The position numbers were made by a program, and so were the translations under genes. 64,000 bases of DNA from contig NZ_JAHWYN010000007.1 of assembly GCF_019351435.1 (NCBI RefSeq), positions 1 to 64,000 on the forward strand. The letters are read 5' to 3'. Below the pieces are notes generated by a model. The model saw only the letters and a program-made list of their open reading frames with translations. It had not been told where the DNA came from and searched no databases. Below, one piece after another: positions 1 to 8,805 of the stretch; the stretch's first letter is position 1; every line of letters begins with the position of its first letter. The DNA is from Flavobacterium taihuense (GTDB lineage: Bacteria; Bacteroidota; Bacteroidia; Flavobacteriales; Flavobacteriaceae).

Positions 1-31
1 AATCATAACTATGTAATTTTAAAAATAGCAA

Positions 32-99
32 AAAAGTTATTTCCAAAAAATATTTTTGAGCTTTTTAAATTAGCTCAAATATTTTTCAGAATAACTTTT
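32..99. repeat. Long imperfect inverted repeat (stem-loop)
   Basis: AAAAGTTATT (32-41) and GAGCT (58-62) are mirrored by AGCTC (72-76) and AATAACTTTT (90-99), giving arms of about 30 bases around a 9-base AT loop with a few mismatches. It lies just beyond the 3' end of the minus-strand sensor kinase, so it may act as its terminator or be a small intergenic palindrome. No other gene is visible in bases 1-192. Confidence 0.5.
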
Positions 100-192
100 C
101 AACTTACACACTTAGTGAGACACTACCTAAAAAAAAGCACACATTGAATTGACTAACATTCAAGAGTAATTAAAACGATATTCATTATCAAA

Positions 193-3100
193 TCAATTAA
201 TCATTTTTGGTAACCATTTATGAATTATTACATCCAGATCATCTTCTATTATTGGCTTTGAAACATAATCATTCATACCATATTCTATGCATTTATCTTT
301 TTCACCAACCATAATTCCCGCTGTCAGAGCGATAATAGGTACTATGTCTCCTTTACTCATATTTCTAATTTCAACGGTTGCTTCGTAACCATTTTTTATT
401 GGCATTTGAATATCCATTAAAATCAAATCAGGGCTGTTAATTCCAAACTGTTCGACTCCTTCTTCTCCATCATAAGCTTCCAAAATAACAGCATTTGGAA
501 TAATTCTTTTCACTAAAGTTTTGGCTAAAAACATATTAATTTTATTGTCTTCTACAATTAAAACACGAAGCGTATCTAAATTTTTTGCTTTACTTATTTT
601 TTGAATTTTTCTTGAACTACTTGGCTCTACAAAAGTTTCTTTTAAAGGTACTGCTTTCCTGAATTTTATTTCAAAGAAAAAATCACTCCCGTCTCCATAT
701 TTACTTTTCAGTTGTAAACTACTGTCCATTAATTCTAACAATAAATTGGATATAGCCAATCCTAAACCAGTTCCGCCAAATTTTCTCGAAGTAGCATTAT
801 CCTCCTGTACAAATGAATTGAAAATTTTCTTTTGATTGTATTGCTTAATTCCAATACCTGTATCCTTGATGGAAAATTTAATTGTCGATTTTTTGTTCCC
901 TTCTTTTATTTGCTCCACATCTAACCTTATATATCCAAAAGAAGTAAACTTTAAAGCATTACTAATTAAGTTCACTAATATTTGTTTTAACCGAATCGAA
1001 TCAGCATAAATATATTGCGGAACGCTTTCTTCTATAGTAAGCGATAAATCAATGTTTTTTAAATTAGCTTGATGTTTAAACAAGTCTATAACTTGGTGTA
1101 ATAATCTAAAAAGGTCAATGTCTTCAATATGCAATTCTAATTTACCAGATTCAATTTTGGAGAAATCGAGAATATCATTAATAATTTCCATTAATGAATT
1201 GGCCGAAACATTTACGGTTGACATGTATTCCAATTGATTTTTTTCGAGATTTGTTTTCATCAACAAATCGGTAAAGCCTACAATTCCGTTTAACGGAGTT
1301 CGAATCTCGTGACTCATATTGGATAGGAAATCAGACTTGGCTTTATTGGCTTCATCTGCCTGAATTTTAGCTTTTTTTAGTTCCTTATTGGTTTGTTTTA
1401 ATTGCTCATTAATCTCTTCATATTCAATGTATTTTACATACAAATCTTTTTCATTCTCTTCCGCTTTTTCTTTGGCTCTTATTAATTCTAATTCTAATAA
1501 TTTACGATCAGTAATATCTCGAATAGTACCAACAACAACGGAAGGATTGTTCCCTTCGTCCCATTTTAAAGTTCCTATCCCATGTACCCAACGTTCGGCA
1601 TTATCGTTAACTCTTATGATTTTATATTCCTTATTGAATTGTTTTCTCTTGGTTACTACCTCTTCTTGAAAATAAACAGCCAGCTCTTCTCTCCACGCTG
1701 GATGAACTAAAGCAGTCCATGTTTCTTCATTCAAATCATAATCTGCATCTATTCCCAAAATGGTATTCAATAAATCGGTTCGTGTCCATTTTCCGTTATA
1801 CATATTAATGCTATAAGTTCCCAATTGGCCTATAATCTGTGTCTCTTTTAGAAAAAGTTCGCTTTCTTTGAGTTTGGCTTCGGCTTTTTTTCTTTCGGTT
1901 ATATCAATAATACTGGCACGAATCAATACTTTATTTTCAGCGGGTAATCGTACCAATCGCACATCACAAAAAAGATAATTTCCTTCACTATCGACATGAA
2001 TCCATTCAAAAGAAGGTTTTCCTCCTGCTATTGCTTCTCCAAATTTTTCATCTGCCATGTCAACAGATAATCGTCCATTGGCCTGGTATTTTGGGCTTAA
2101 ATTTATAGGTCCAATTTCTAGCAGTTCTTCCTCTGTCATTTTAAACAATGCCAATGCGCTTTGACTGACACTAACAAATTTTTGTTCTTCAAAATCGATA
2201 ACAACAAGAGCTTCTGGTGCGTTTTCTACCAATACTCTAAAACGCTCTTCTTTCTCCTTCAATGCATCCATTGTTTGAATTTGTTCGGTAACGTCTTTCA
2301 CAAACAACAAAATTTCTTTTTCTGATAATTTAACTGCATCAATTGACCAGCAACGGATAACACCATTTTTATGAATAAAAGGAACAATATCGTTTGAAGT
2401 CCCCTTCAAAAAAAGGGCTTCAAAAATAAATTCTATCTTTTTTATAGCATCAGGAGGTGTTATATCTCGAAGCGCTTTTTTTAGCAATTTATTTTTTGCA
2501 TAACCCGTAATCATAGTTGCTGCTGGATTTACTTCAAGAAAATATCCCTCTTTATTAACTACCATTACACCATCTGGTGCATTCTCGACATAGTTTCTAA
2601 ATTTAGCGTTACTGAGTCGCTCTATTTCTTTCTCTTTAATAGCTGCAACTTCATTTTCTTTAGCTAAAATTTCACTTTCTATTCTTTTCTTTTCTGTTAT
2701 ATCTTGAGCAACTCCTCGTAAAGCTATAATTTTACCTTTATCATTTAGTATCGGAATTCCTGTTCCATATATCCATTTGAAGTTATTGTTGGGTAATTGC
2801 ATTTTATGGGTGATTTCATAAGGCAAACCAGTTTTGATAGATTCATCTATCATTTTGTTGATGATTTCCTTTTCTTCTTCTGTAAAATGTTCCAAATACC
2901 GTTCATATAAACTTTTATTACTACTATCGGGCATTTCAAAAACATGAAACAATTCTTTGGACCAAATCAATTCCTTCGTCGCTAAATTGAATTCCCAACT
3001 ACCAATTTTGGCAATCCTTTGGGCATCGTTCAACAAGGTCTCACTAGCAATTAATTTCTCTTGAATTTTTCTGATTTCGGTAATATCTCTTCCTATCGAA

Positions 3101-3501
3101 TACACAAGATTTTTGGAAGGATTTATAATCGATGTCCATTGCACCGACACCAATTTTCCCTCTTTGGTAACAATTCTATTTTCGAAGATAACAGGGGAAT
3201 TTCCTTTTAAAAGTTCCTGTAAAGCATCCCTTGTTTTGGGTACATCATCTGGGTAAATGTATTTGATATAAGTATTTAAGAGCAACTCTCTTTTAGAATA
3301 GCCTAATTTAGTGATAAATACCTGATTAAATTCTTTGAAATAACTATTCAAATCACTAACACAAATAAAATCTGAAGTTTCTCTGGTGAAAAATTCAAAA
3401 TTAGCAATAGAATCTATTTTCTTTTGCAATAACGAAATATTATGCTCTTGTCTTTTTACTTTTTGCAACAATTCCTCAACCGATAGTATAGTTTCTTTCA
3501 T
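193..3501 (-). CDS. Hybrid sensor histidine kinase with five PAS domains and a receiver domain
   Basis: A cytoplasmic hybrid two-component kinase of 1,102 residues with no membrane segment or signal peptide. In order it has a short coiled coil (about 1-33), five PAS/PAC repeats (about 35-145, 150-280, 296-415, 418-546, 548-675; each PAC ends in a DITE/DVTE-like motif), a coiled coil (675-725), a HisKA domain with the H-box SHEIRTPLNG (phospho-acceptor His731), a HATPase domain with GTGLGLAIS, and a C-terminal receiver with LILMDIQMP (phospho-acceptor Asp1030). The start is the ATG at 3501; a GTG two codons upstream is possible but less likely. PAS ligands (heme, flavin, other) cannot be told from sequence, and no DNA-binding output domain or partner regulator is adjacent. 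It is a paralogue of the next gene. Confidence 0.93.
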   Translation of the reverse strand: MKETILSVEELLQKVKRQEHNISLLQKKIDSIANFEFFTRETSDFICVSDLNSYFKEFNQVFITKLGYSKRELLLNTYIKYIYPDDVPKTRDALQELLKGNSPVIFENRIVTKEGKLVSVQWTSIINPSKNLVYSIGRDITEIRKIQEKLIASETLLNDAQRIAKIGSWEFNLATKELIWSKELFHVFEMPDSSNKSLYERYLEHFTEEEKEIINKMIDESIKTGLPYEITHKMQLPNNNFKWIYGTGIPILNDKGKIIALRGVAQDITEKKRIESEILAKENEVAAIKEKEIERLSNAKFRNYVENAPDGVMVVNKEGYFLEVNPAATMITGYAKNKLLKKALRDITPPDAIKKIEFIFEALFLKGTSNDIVPFIHKNGVIRCWSIDAVKLSEKEILLFVKDVTEQIQTMDALKEKEERFRVLVENAPEALVVIDFEEQKFVSVSQSALALFKMTEEELLEIGPINLSPKYQANGRLSVDMADEKFGEAIAGGKPSFEWIHVDSEGNYLFCDVRLVRLPAENKVLIRASIIDITERKKAEAKLKESELFLKETQIIGQLGTYSINMYNGKWTRTDLLNTILGIDADYDLNEETWTALVHPAWREELAVYFQEEVVTKRKQFNKEYKIIRVNDNAERWVHGIGTLKWDEGNNPSVVVGTIRDITDRKLLELELIRAKEKAEENEKDLYVKYIEYEEINEQLKQTNKELKKAKIQADEANKAKSDFLSNMSHEIRTPLNGIVGFTDLLMKTNLEKNQLEYMSTVNVSANSLMEIINDILDFSKIESGKLELHIEDIDLFRLLHQVIDLFKHQANLKNIDLSLTIEESVPQYIYADSIRLKQILVNLISNALKFTSFGYIRLDVEQIKEGNKKSTIKFSIKDTGIGIKQYNQKKIFNSFVQEDNATSRKFGGTGLGLAISNLLLELMDSSLQLKSKYGDGSDFFFEIKFRKAVPLKETFVEPSSSRKIQKISKAKNLDTLRVLIVEDNKINMFLAKTLVKRIIPNAVILEAYDGEEGVEQFGINSPDLILMDIQMPIKNGYEATVEIRNMSKGDIVPIIALTAGIMVGEKDKCIEYGMNDYVSKPIIEDDLDVIIHKWLPKMIN

Positions 3502-3640
3502 AATCACAAAATAAAATTGAATTAATAGATAAAACCAAGTAACAAAAACAGGAAACTAAAGATATGAAAATTATCTCATATACCACACTAACAACCTAAT
3601 AATTAGAAGATAAGCCGTTCACAATGGGTATATTCAAAAA

Positions 3641-3677
3641 AAAATCTTCCTTTATAAATTCTATAAAGGAAGATTTT
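3641..3677. terminator. Bidirectional intrinsic terminator between the two kinases
   Basis: A perfect 16-base-pair stem, AAAATCTTCCTTTATA (3641-3656) with its complement at 3662-3677, closes a 5-base loop. A and T tracts flank it on both strands, as in a factor-independent terminator. It should end the transcript of the kinase at 3732-5747 and separate the two paralogues into independent transcripts. Confidence 0.8.
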
Positions 3678-3731
3678 TCGTAACTGTAAAAAATCACTTA
3701 AAAAAGACAAAAAATAACTAGCATTTATCTG

Positions 3732-5747
3732 TCATTTTTTTAACCATTTCAGTACTATTTTTTCTAATTCTTTTTGGACAATAGGCTTTGTGATATAATC
3801 AGACATTCCGTGTTCCAGACACTTTTCTTTTTCACCGTTCAAAACGCCAGCCGTTAAGGCAATCACTGGAATATTCTTGGTTTTTTCTGATTTTTTAATT
3901 TCTAAAGTAGCATCATAACCATTTTGTATTGGCATTTGAATATCCATTAAAATCAGATCCGGTAAATTTTGCTCAGCCAAAAATACTACGTCATGTCCAT
4001 TAGAGGTTTCTATTATAGTACAATTATTTATGATTTTATGAATCAGAGTTTTTGCCAAAAGCATATTTATCTTATTATCCTCGGCAATTAATATTTTAAA
4101 ATCGGACAGAGAATTTGATATATTTGATGAATAATCGTCAATCAAATCATTTATAACAACCTTCGCATTTGGTTTATAAGCAGTTTTTTCGAATGCAACG
4201 GTAAAAAAGAATTCGCTTCCTACTCCAAAGGTACTAGACAATTGCAATTCACTATTTTTTAGAGCCAAAAGCTGACTTGATATTGCCAATCCCAATCCTG
4301 TCCCTCCGTACTTTCTGGTAGTCGTATTATCAGCTTGAATAAAGGAATGAAAAATTTTCTTTTGGTTTTTCATTTTAATTCCTATTCCGGTATCAATTAC
4401 CGAAAATTTAATTTTTGAAGCAACTTCATCCCCATCAATCTGAGCCACATTCAATTTGATATGTCCCGAAAAGGTGAATTTCATTGCATTACTTAACAAA
4501 TTTACCAATACTTGTTTTAGCCTAAATGAATCGCCTATTATAAACTGCGGAACATCTTCATCAATATTTAGTATCAGTTTAATGTTTTTATGATTGGCCT
4601 CATGCTTGAATAAATTTATAATTTGATTCGTCAATTCGTACACATCAATTTCTTCAAAATTTAATTCTAATTTACCCGATTCAATTTTAGAAAAATCAAG
4701 AATATTATTAATGATTTCCATTAAGGTATTTGCAGATTCATTGACCGTTTTAAGATATTCCAATTGATCATTATCAATTTTGGTTTTCAATAATAAATCG
4801 GTAAAACCAACAATTCCATTTAGCGGCGTTCGAATTTCATGACTCATATTGGCCAAGAAATCGGATTTGGCTTTATTAGCCGCTTCAGCTCTATCTTTGG
4901 CTTTAATAGTGTCTCCAATTTGTTTTTTCTGGGTAATATCTTGGACGACCCCTTTTAGCTCCACTACATTATCATTCTTATCCAATATGGGAACTCCTGT
5001 ACAAAAAACCCATTTTTCTTTGTTGTTTTCCAATATAATCCGATGTTCCATTTCATAAGGAATCTTATTAGAAATTGTATTGTAAATGTTTTTATTTAAT
5101 TCTTCTGCATCTTCGGGTAAAAAACAGGACAGATATTTGGGATAGAGTTGCGCATCATTTGCAATATTTTCAATTTCAAATATTTCATACAATTCATTTG
5201 ACCAATTCAATTCCTGGGTAATTAAATTAAAGTCCCAACTTCCAATTTTAGCGATTTTTTGTGCTTCATTGAGCGATTTTTCACTAGATAAAAGTTTTTC
5301 TTGCGTTTTTCTAATATCGGTTACATCTCTGGCAATGGCGTAAATTAAGTTATTGATGCTATTTAAGTTAGCCCTCCATTGCAAAAAAACCAATTCTCCA
5401 TTTTTTTTTACATACCTATTTTCAAAATCAATAGTAGGGCTGTTTTTGCTTAAAAGCTTTACTTCTTCAAAGGTTTTTTCTAAATCATCAGGGTGGACAA
5501 ATTCAACAAAAGGTCTGGATAACAATTCTTCTTTTGAATAGCCCAACATTTTTACAAATCGATCATTTACTACTTTGTAATAGCTATTGGTATCTGCAAT
5601 ACATACTAAATCTGGAGATTCATTGACGAAATACTCAAAATTAGTTATTGCATTTTTTTCATCATTTAACTCTTTGATAAGTTCTTCTTGCTCCTTTACT
5701 TTCTGGAGTAATTCTTCGTAAGTAAACTGCTTTTTTGCCTTTTCCAT
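3732..5747 (-). CDS. Hybrid sensor histidine kinase with two PAS domains and a receiver domain
   Basis: A cytoplasmic hybrid kinase of 671 residues. Domains: N-terminal coiled coil (about 1-33), PAS/PAC 1 (35-150), PAS/PAC 2 (155-280), HisKA with SHEIRTPLNG (phospho-acceptor His303), HATPase with GTGLGLAIS, and a receiver with LILMDIQMP (phospho-acceptor Asp602). The N terminus (YEELLQKVKEQE) and the whole HisKA-HATPase-receiver half closely match the neighbouring kinase at 193-3501, but the three middle PAS domains of that protein are absent. The likely history is tandem duplication followed by PAS gain or loss. The start is the ATG at 5747. Signal and target are unknown. Confidence 0.92.
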   Translation of the reverse strand: MEKAKKQFTYEELLQKVKEQEELIKELNDEKNAITNFEYFVNESPDLVCIADTNSYYKVVNDRFVKMLGYSKEELLSRPFVEFVHPDDLEKTFEEVKLLSKNSPTIDFENRYVKKNGELVFLQWRANLNSINNLIYAIARDVTDIRKTQEKLLSSEKSLNEAQKIAKIGSWDFNLITQELNWSNELYEIFEIENIANDAQLYPKYLSCFLPEDAEELNKNIYNTISNKIPYEMEHRIILENNKEKWVFCTGVPILDKNDNVVELKGVVQDITQKKQIGDTIKAKDRAEAANKAKSDFLANMSHEIRTPLNGIVGFTDLLLKTKIDNDQLEYLKTVNESANTLMEIINNILDFSKIESGKLELNFEEIDVYELTNQIINLFKHEANHKNIKLILNIDEDVPQFIIGDSFRLKQVLVNLLSNAMKFTFSGHIKLNVAQIDGDEVASKIKFSVIDTGIGIKMKNQKKIFHSFIQADNTTTRKYGGTGLGLAISSQLLALKNSELQLSSTFGVGSEFFFTVAFEKTAYKPNAKVVINDLIDDYSSNISNSLSDFKILIAEDNKINMLLAKTLIHKIINNCTIIETSNGHDVVFLAEQNLPDLILMDIQMPIQNGYDATLEIKKSEKTKNIPVIALTAGVLNGEKEKCLEHGMSDYITKPIVQKELEKIVLKWLKK

Positions 5748-6105
5748 TATCAAAAATTAAATAATTATGTCTTTAATGTCACCAAAATTTTTATAAATAT
5801 AGCACAGTCTTTCAGAAAAAAAAACACCTAATGAAAAAAGAAAAAAATTATTAATTTTTCAGAGATTAATCAATTATGAATAAAAATTCGCTTTGAACCC
5901 TGTTTTTAAAACCTGATTAGACTTCTTTTAGCAAAAAAAAACAATCCTTTGCAGACTACTAAAAACAAGTCCACCTAAAATTAGTTTCGACATCTTGAAT
6001 GGTGTTTTTTATTTTTTTCTTCATTCTAATTGGTCATTGTGACAATTGTTACTGACTATCGTTTTTCATCATTCTAAATTTGCCTCATAATTTAGAAAAA
6101 CAATT
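5748..6105. other. Intergenic region without a gene, divergent promoters
   Basis: About 358 AT-rich bases separate the minus-strand kinase from the plus-strand efflux operon. I see no coding sequence. The right part holds the likely promoter and a near-palindrome described separately; the left part contains only A/T homopolymer runs that may include the kinase promoter. Confidence 0.6.
6039..6082 (+). promoter_or_regulatory. Likely promoter and near-palindromic operator of the RND efflux operon
   Basis: TAAATTTG at 6075-6082 fits the Bacteroidetes -7 box TAnnTTTG and lies 23 bases before the tolC-like ATG. Upstream, GTGACAATTGTTAC (6039-6052) is a 14-base near-palindrome with one mismatched pair, placed roughly where a regulator could block the -33 region. 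No -33 TTTG at ideal spacing is evident. The regulator is unknown. Confidence 0.45.
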
Positions 6106-7416
6106 ATGAAGAAAATCAATTTTATACTACTAGGAATTATTTCAATCACCCATTTTGGATATAGTCAAGATACAATAGCAATTTCCAAAAAGGATATTTG
6201 GGCAAAAGCTACTGACAAGAACCTGCAAATCAAAATGGCGAATCAAGATTTCAAATCGGCTCAGGCTGATTATCGTCAATCAAATTCGTTGTTCTTGCCG
6301 AATATCTCGGCTTCGCATACTTCTATGGCGACGACCAATCCATTGATGGCTTTTGGTTCCAAATTGAATCAGGGGATTTTAACACCATCTGACTTTGATC
6401 CTGCAAAACTGAACAATCCGTCACAAACCCAAAATTTTGCGACCAGAATTGATGTTTTGCAACCACTTATCAACGTTGATGGATTGTATGGACGACAAGC
6501 GGCCAAATCGAAAATGGACGCTTATCAATTGCAAACCGAAAGAACCAAAGAGTATTTGGAACTCGAAATCAACAAGGCTTTTATGCAGTTGCAAATGAGT
6601 TACAAAGCCGTTAAAGTGATTGAAAAAGCAAAAGCCACGGCGGAAGCCAATTTGAAATTGATACAAAATTATTTCAATCAGGGAATTTTACAAAAAACCG
6701 ATTTGTTATCGATGCAAGTGCGTGTCAATGAAGTTCAAAATCAATTGCAATACGCCAAAAGTAACGTACAAAACGCCTCGGATTATTTGGCTTTTCTTTT
6801 AGATGACGGTATCGCAAACAAAGTGTACAAACCTATTGAAGAATTGGATAATGTGATCATAATTGATGCTTTTAACACTTCCTTATCTGATAATCGAAAA
6901 GACATTCAGGCGATGAACAAAACAACCGAATCGTATGGCAAAATGTTACAATCGAGTAAAATGAATTTCTTGCCAAGATTGAACGCTTTTGGAAGTTACG
7001 AAATGTATGCTCAGCAACTTTTCGGATCCAATTCGAATGGATATGTCGTGGGTGCGCAATTATCTTGGAATGCTTTTGACGGCTATAAATCGATTGGTAA
7101 AATGGAAAAAGCAAAAGCTGATTTTCAAAAATCGGAAATAGAAACACAACAATACAAAGCGCAAAGCCAAATGGAATTGAGCAAAGCCAACAGACAACTT
7201 AGAGATGCCGAAAATAAAGTGAATTTAGAAAAACTGGCTTTGGAACAATCCAAAGAAGCGTATAGAATAAGAAGCAATCGTTTCACACAAGGGCTAGAAA
7301 AAACTACGGATTTATTGCTCACAGAAACGCAGATGTATCAAAAAGAATTGGAGTATTTACAAGCCGTTTTTGAATACAATTACACACAGGAATACTTGCA
7401 GTTTTTGACAAAATAA
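6106..7416 (+). CDS. TolC-family outer-membrane efflux protein
   Basis: 436 residues with a cleavable signal peptide (about 1-20, ending YSQ) and two repeats of the outer-membrane efflux protein fold. These are long amphipathic helices rich in Ala, Lys, Gln and Asn (for example NQGILQKTDLL near 192 and TQGLEKTTDLLL near 400, the mirrored positions of the two OEP repeats). It would trimerise to form the outer-membrane duct for the pump encoded downstream. First gene of the operon tolC-like, adaptor, RND pump; the adaptor follows after 55 bases. A second, separate TolC paralogue is at 47726-49045. Confidence 0.92.
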   Translation: MKKINFILLGIISITHFGYSQDTIAISKKDIWAKATDKNLQIKMANQDFKSAQADYRQSNSLFLPNISASHTSMATTNPLMAFGSKLNQGILTPSDFDPAKLNNPSQTQNFATRIDVLQPLINVDGLYGRQAAKSKMDAYQLQTERTKEYLELEINKAFMQLQMSYKAVKVIEKAKATAEANLKLIQNYFNQGILQKTDLLSMQVRVNEVQNQLQYAKSNVQNASDYLAFLLDDGIANKVYKPIEELDNVIIIDAFNTSLSDNRKDIQAMNKTTESYGKMLQSSKMNFLPRLNAFGSYEMYAQQLFGSNSNGYVVGAQLSWNAFDGYKSIGKMEKAKADFQKSEIETQQYKAQSQMELSKANRQLRDAENKVNLEKLALEQSKEAYRIRSNRFTQGLEKTTDLLLTETQMYQKELEYLQAVFEYNYTQEYLQFLTK

Positions 7417-7471
7417 AATTTCAATAGCAAAAATCAATTTCAATTTTAAAATCAATTATAAAAAATATACA

Positions 7472-8590
7472 ATGAAGAATATCTTATTTAAATCAGCCAT
7501 AATCACTCCCCTATTCGTTTTACTGCTTTCCTCTTGTAATGGCGACAAGAAAGAAGCTGTAATTAAAGAACCTGCTATCGCGGTAAAAGTTAGTGGTGCG
7601 TCTGAAAACAACAATGGACAATTTGTAACAGCAAGCGGTAAAATTGAAGCCGAAAACTCCGCCAATTTAAGCACTCGAATGATGGGTTATGTAACCAAAC
7701 TTCACGTTCAGATGGGTCAAAAAGTTGGTGCGGGACAATTATTGGTCAGCATCAACAACACCGATTTGCAAGCCAAAAAAGCGCAAGTGGATGCCAGTAT
7801 TCTACAAGCAACAGCTGGCTACAACAATGCAAAAAAAGATTACGATCGTTTTGTGAATTTGTTCAAACAACAAAGCGCTTCCCAAAAAGAATTGGATGAT
7901 ATGACTGCTCGTTATGAAATGGCAAAAGCAGGTCTGGAAGGCGCCAAACAAATGCGCAACGAAGTGATAGCGCAATTCTCCTACTCTAATATCACAGCTC
8001 CGTTTGCGGGTGTGGTGACCAATACTTTTGTAAAAGAAGGCGATATGGCCAATCCAGGAATGCCATTGGTAAGTATAGAAGGTGCTTCAAGATTGCAAGT
8101 AACGGCTATGGTTTCAGAAAATGACATTGCTGCTATCAAAAAAGGAATGGCGGTAAAAGTTTTGGTAAAATCATCTAATGCAATTCTGAACGGAAAAGTA
8201 AGCGAAGTAAGTTTATCGGCAAAAAATACGGGTGGGCAATATTTGGTAAAAATCAATTTGGACAAAACCGACAATACAGTATTATCTGGAATGTTCGTAA
8301 ACGTTCAGTTTCCTGTTGCCAATACCATACACCCGAGCGATAGCGAACAGGCGAAGCAAACGAAAACAAGCGAAAAAGTTTTGGTTCCTGAAAGCGCTTT
8401 GGTGCAACAAGGACAGTTAACTGGAATTTATACCATTGGAACTGGAAATATCGCCATATTAAGATGGTTGCGCATTGGTAAAAACTTTGGAAATCAAGTA
8501 GAAGTTTTGTCTGGTTTATCGGCAAATGAGCAATATATCGTTTCGGCTGAAGGGAAATTGTATAATGGAGCTTTAGTTAGTGTCCAGTAA
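7472..8590 (+). CDS. RND efflux periplasmic adaptor (membrane fusion lipoprotein)
   Basis: 372 residues. The N terminus is a lipoprotein signal with lipobox LSSC (acylated Cys22). It then has the membrane-fusion-protein layout: first biotinyl-lipoyl half (about 50-85, GYVTKLHVQMGQKVGAGQLL), an alpha-hairpin (about 90-165, KAQVDASILQATAGY onward), the second lipoyl half (SNITAPFAGVVTNTFVKEGDMANPG, about 172-195), a beta-barrel domain and a membrane-proximal domain ending at SAEGKLYNGALVSVQ. It links the RND pump to the TolC-like duct in the periplasm. The gap to the pump gene is 215 bases and holds a REP-like element. Confidence 0.93.
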   Translation: MKNILFKSAIITPLFVLLLSSCNGDKKEAVIKEPAIAVKVSGASENNNGQFVTASGKIEAENSANLSTRMMGYVTKLHVQMGQKVGAGQLLVSINNTDLQAKKAQVDASILQATAGYNNAKKDYDRFVNLFKQQSASQKELDDMTARYEMAKAGLEGAKQMRNEVIAQFSYSNITAPFAGVVTNTFVKEGDMANPGMPLVSIEGASRLQVTAMVSENDIAAIKKGMAVKVLVKSSNAILNGKVSEVSLSAKNTGGQYLVKINLDKTDNTVLSGMFVNVQFPVANTIHPSDSEQAKQTKTSEKVLVPESALVQQGQLTGIYTIGTGNIAILRWLRIGKNFGNQVEVLSGLSANEQYIVSAEGKLYNGALVSVQ

Positions 8591-8665
8591 CCAGATCGCA
8601 GGTTGCAGATTTTAGAATGCAGATTGCGGTAAACTAAATAGGTTCAAATAAATAATGTTAATTCC

Positions 8666-8787
8666 GCGTGAGGGATAATAGTGGAAATCCTTTTTATCTA
8701 TAAATCCCGATAGGGTTTATTAATAAAAAGATTGAAACGGATAGCCCGACCCGATCTCGTCTTTTGGGACGAGAGCAGGTCACGCCC
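8666..8787. repeat. REP-like intergenic palindromic element, type A
   Basis: The spacer between the adaptor and pump genes contains GCGTGAGGG at its left end and GTCACGCCC at its right end (mutually inverted GCGTGA/TCACGC), an inner GGAAATCC...TTTTTA/TAAAAAG inversion, and a small CTCGTC-TTTTG-GGACGAG hairpin. The reverse strand reads GGCGTGACC...GGGCTATCCG, resembling the shorter element after trpB. It has no coding potential and sits inside an operon, as REP-like elements often do. A stretch reading CGCAGGTTGCAGATTTTAG just after the adaptor stop is another repeat-like sequence. Confidence 0.6.
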
Positions 8788-8805
8788 AAATAAATAAAAG
8801 AAATT

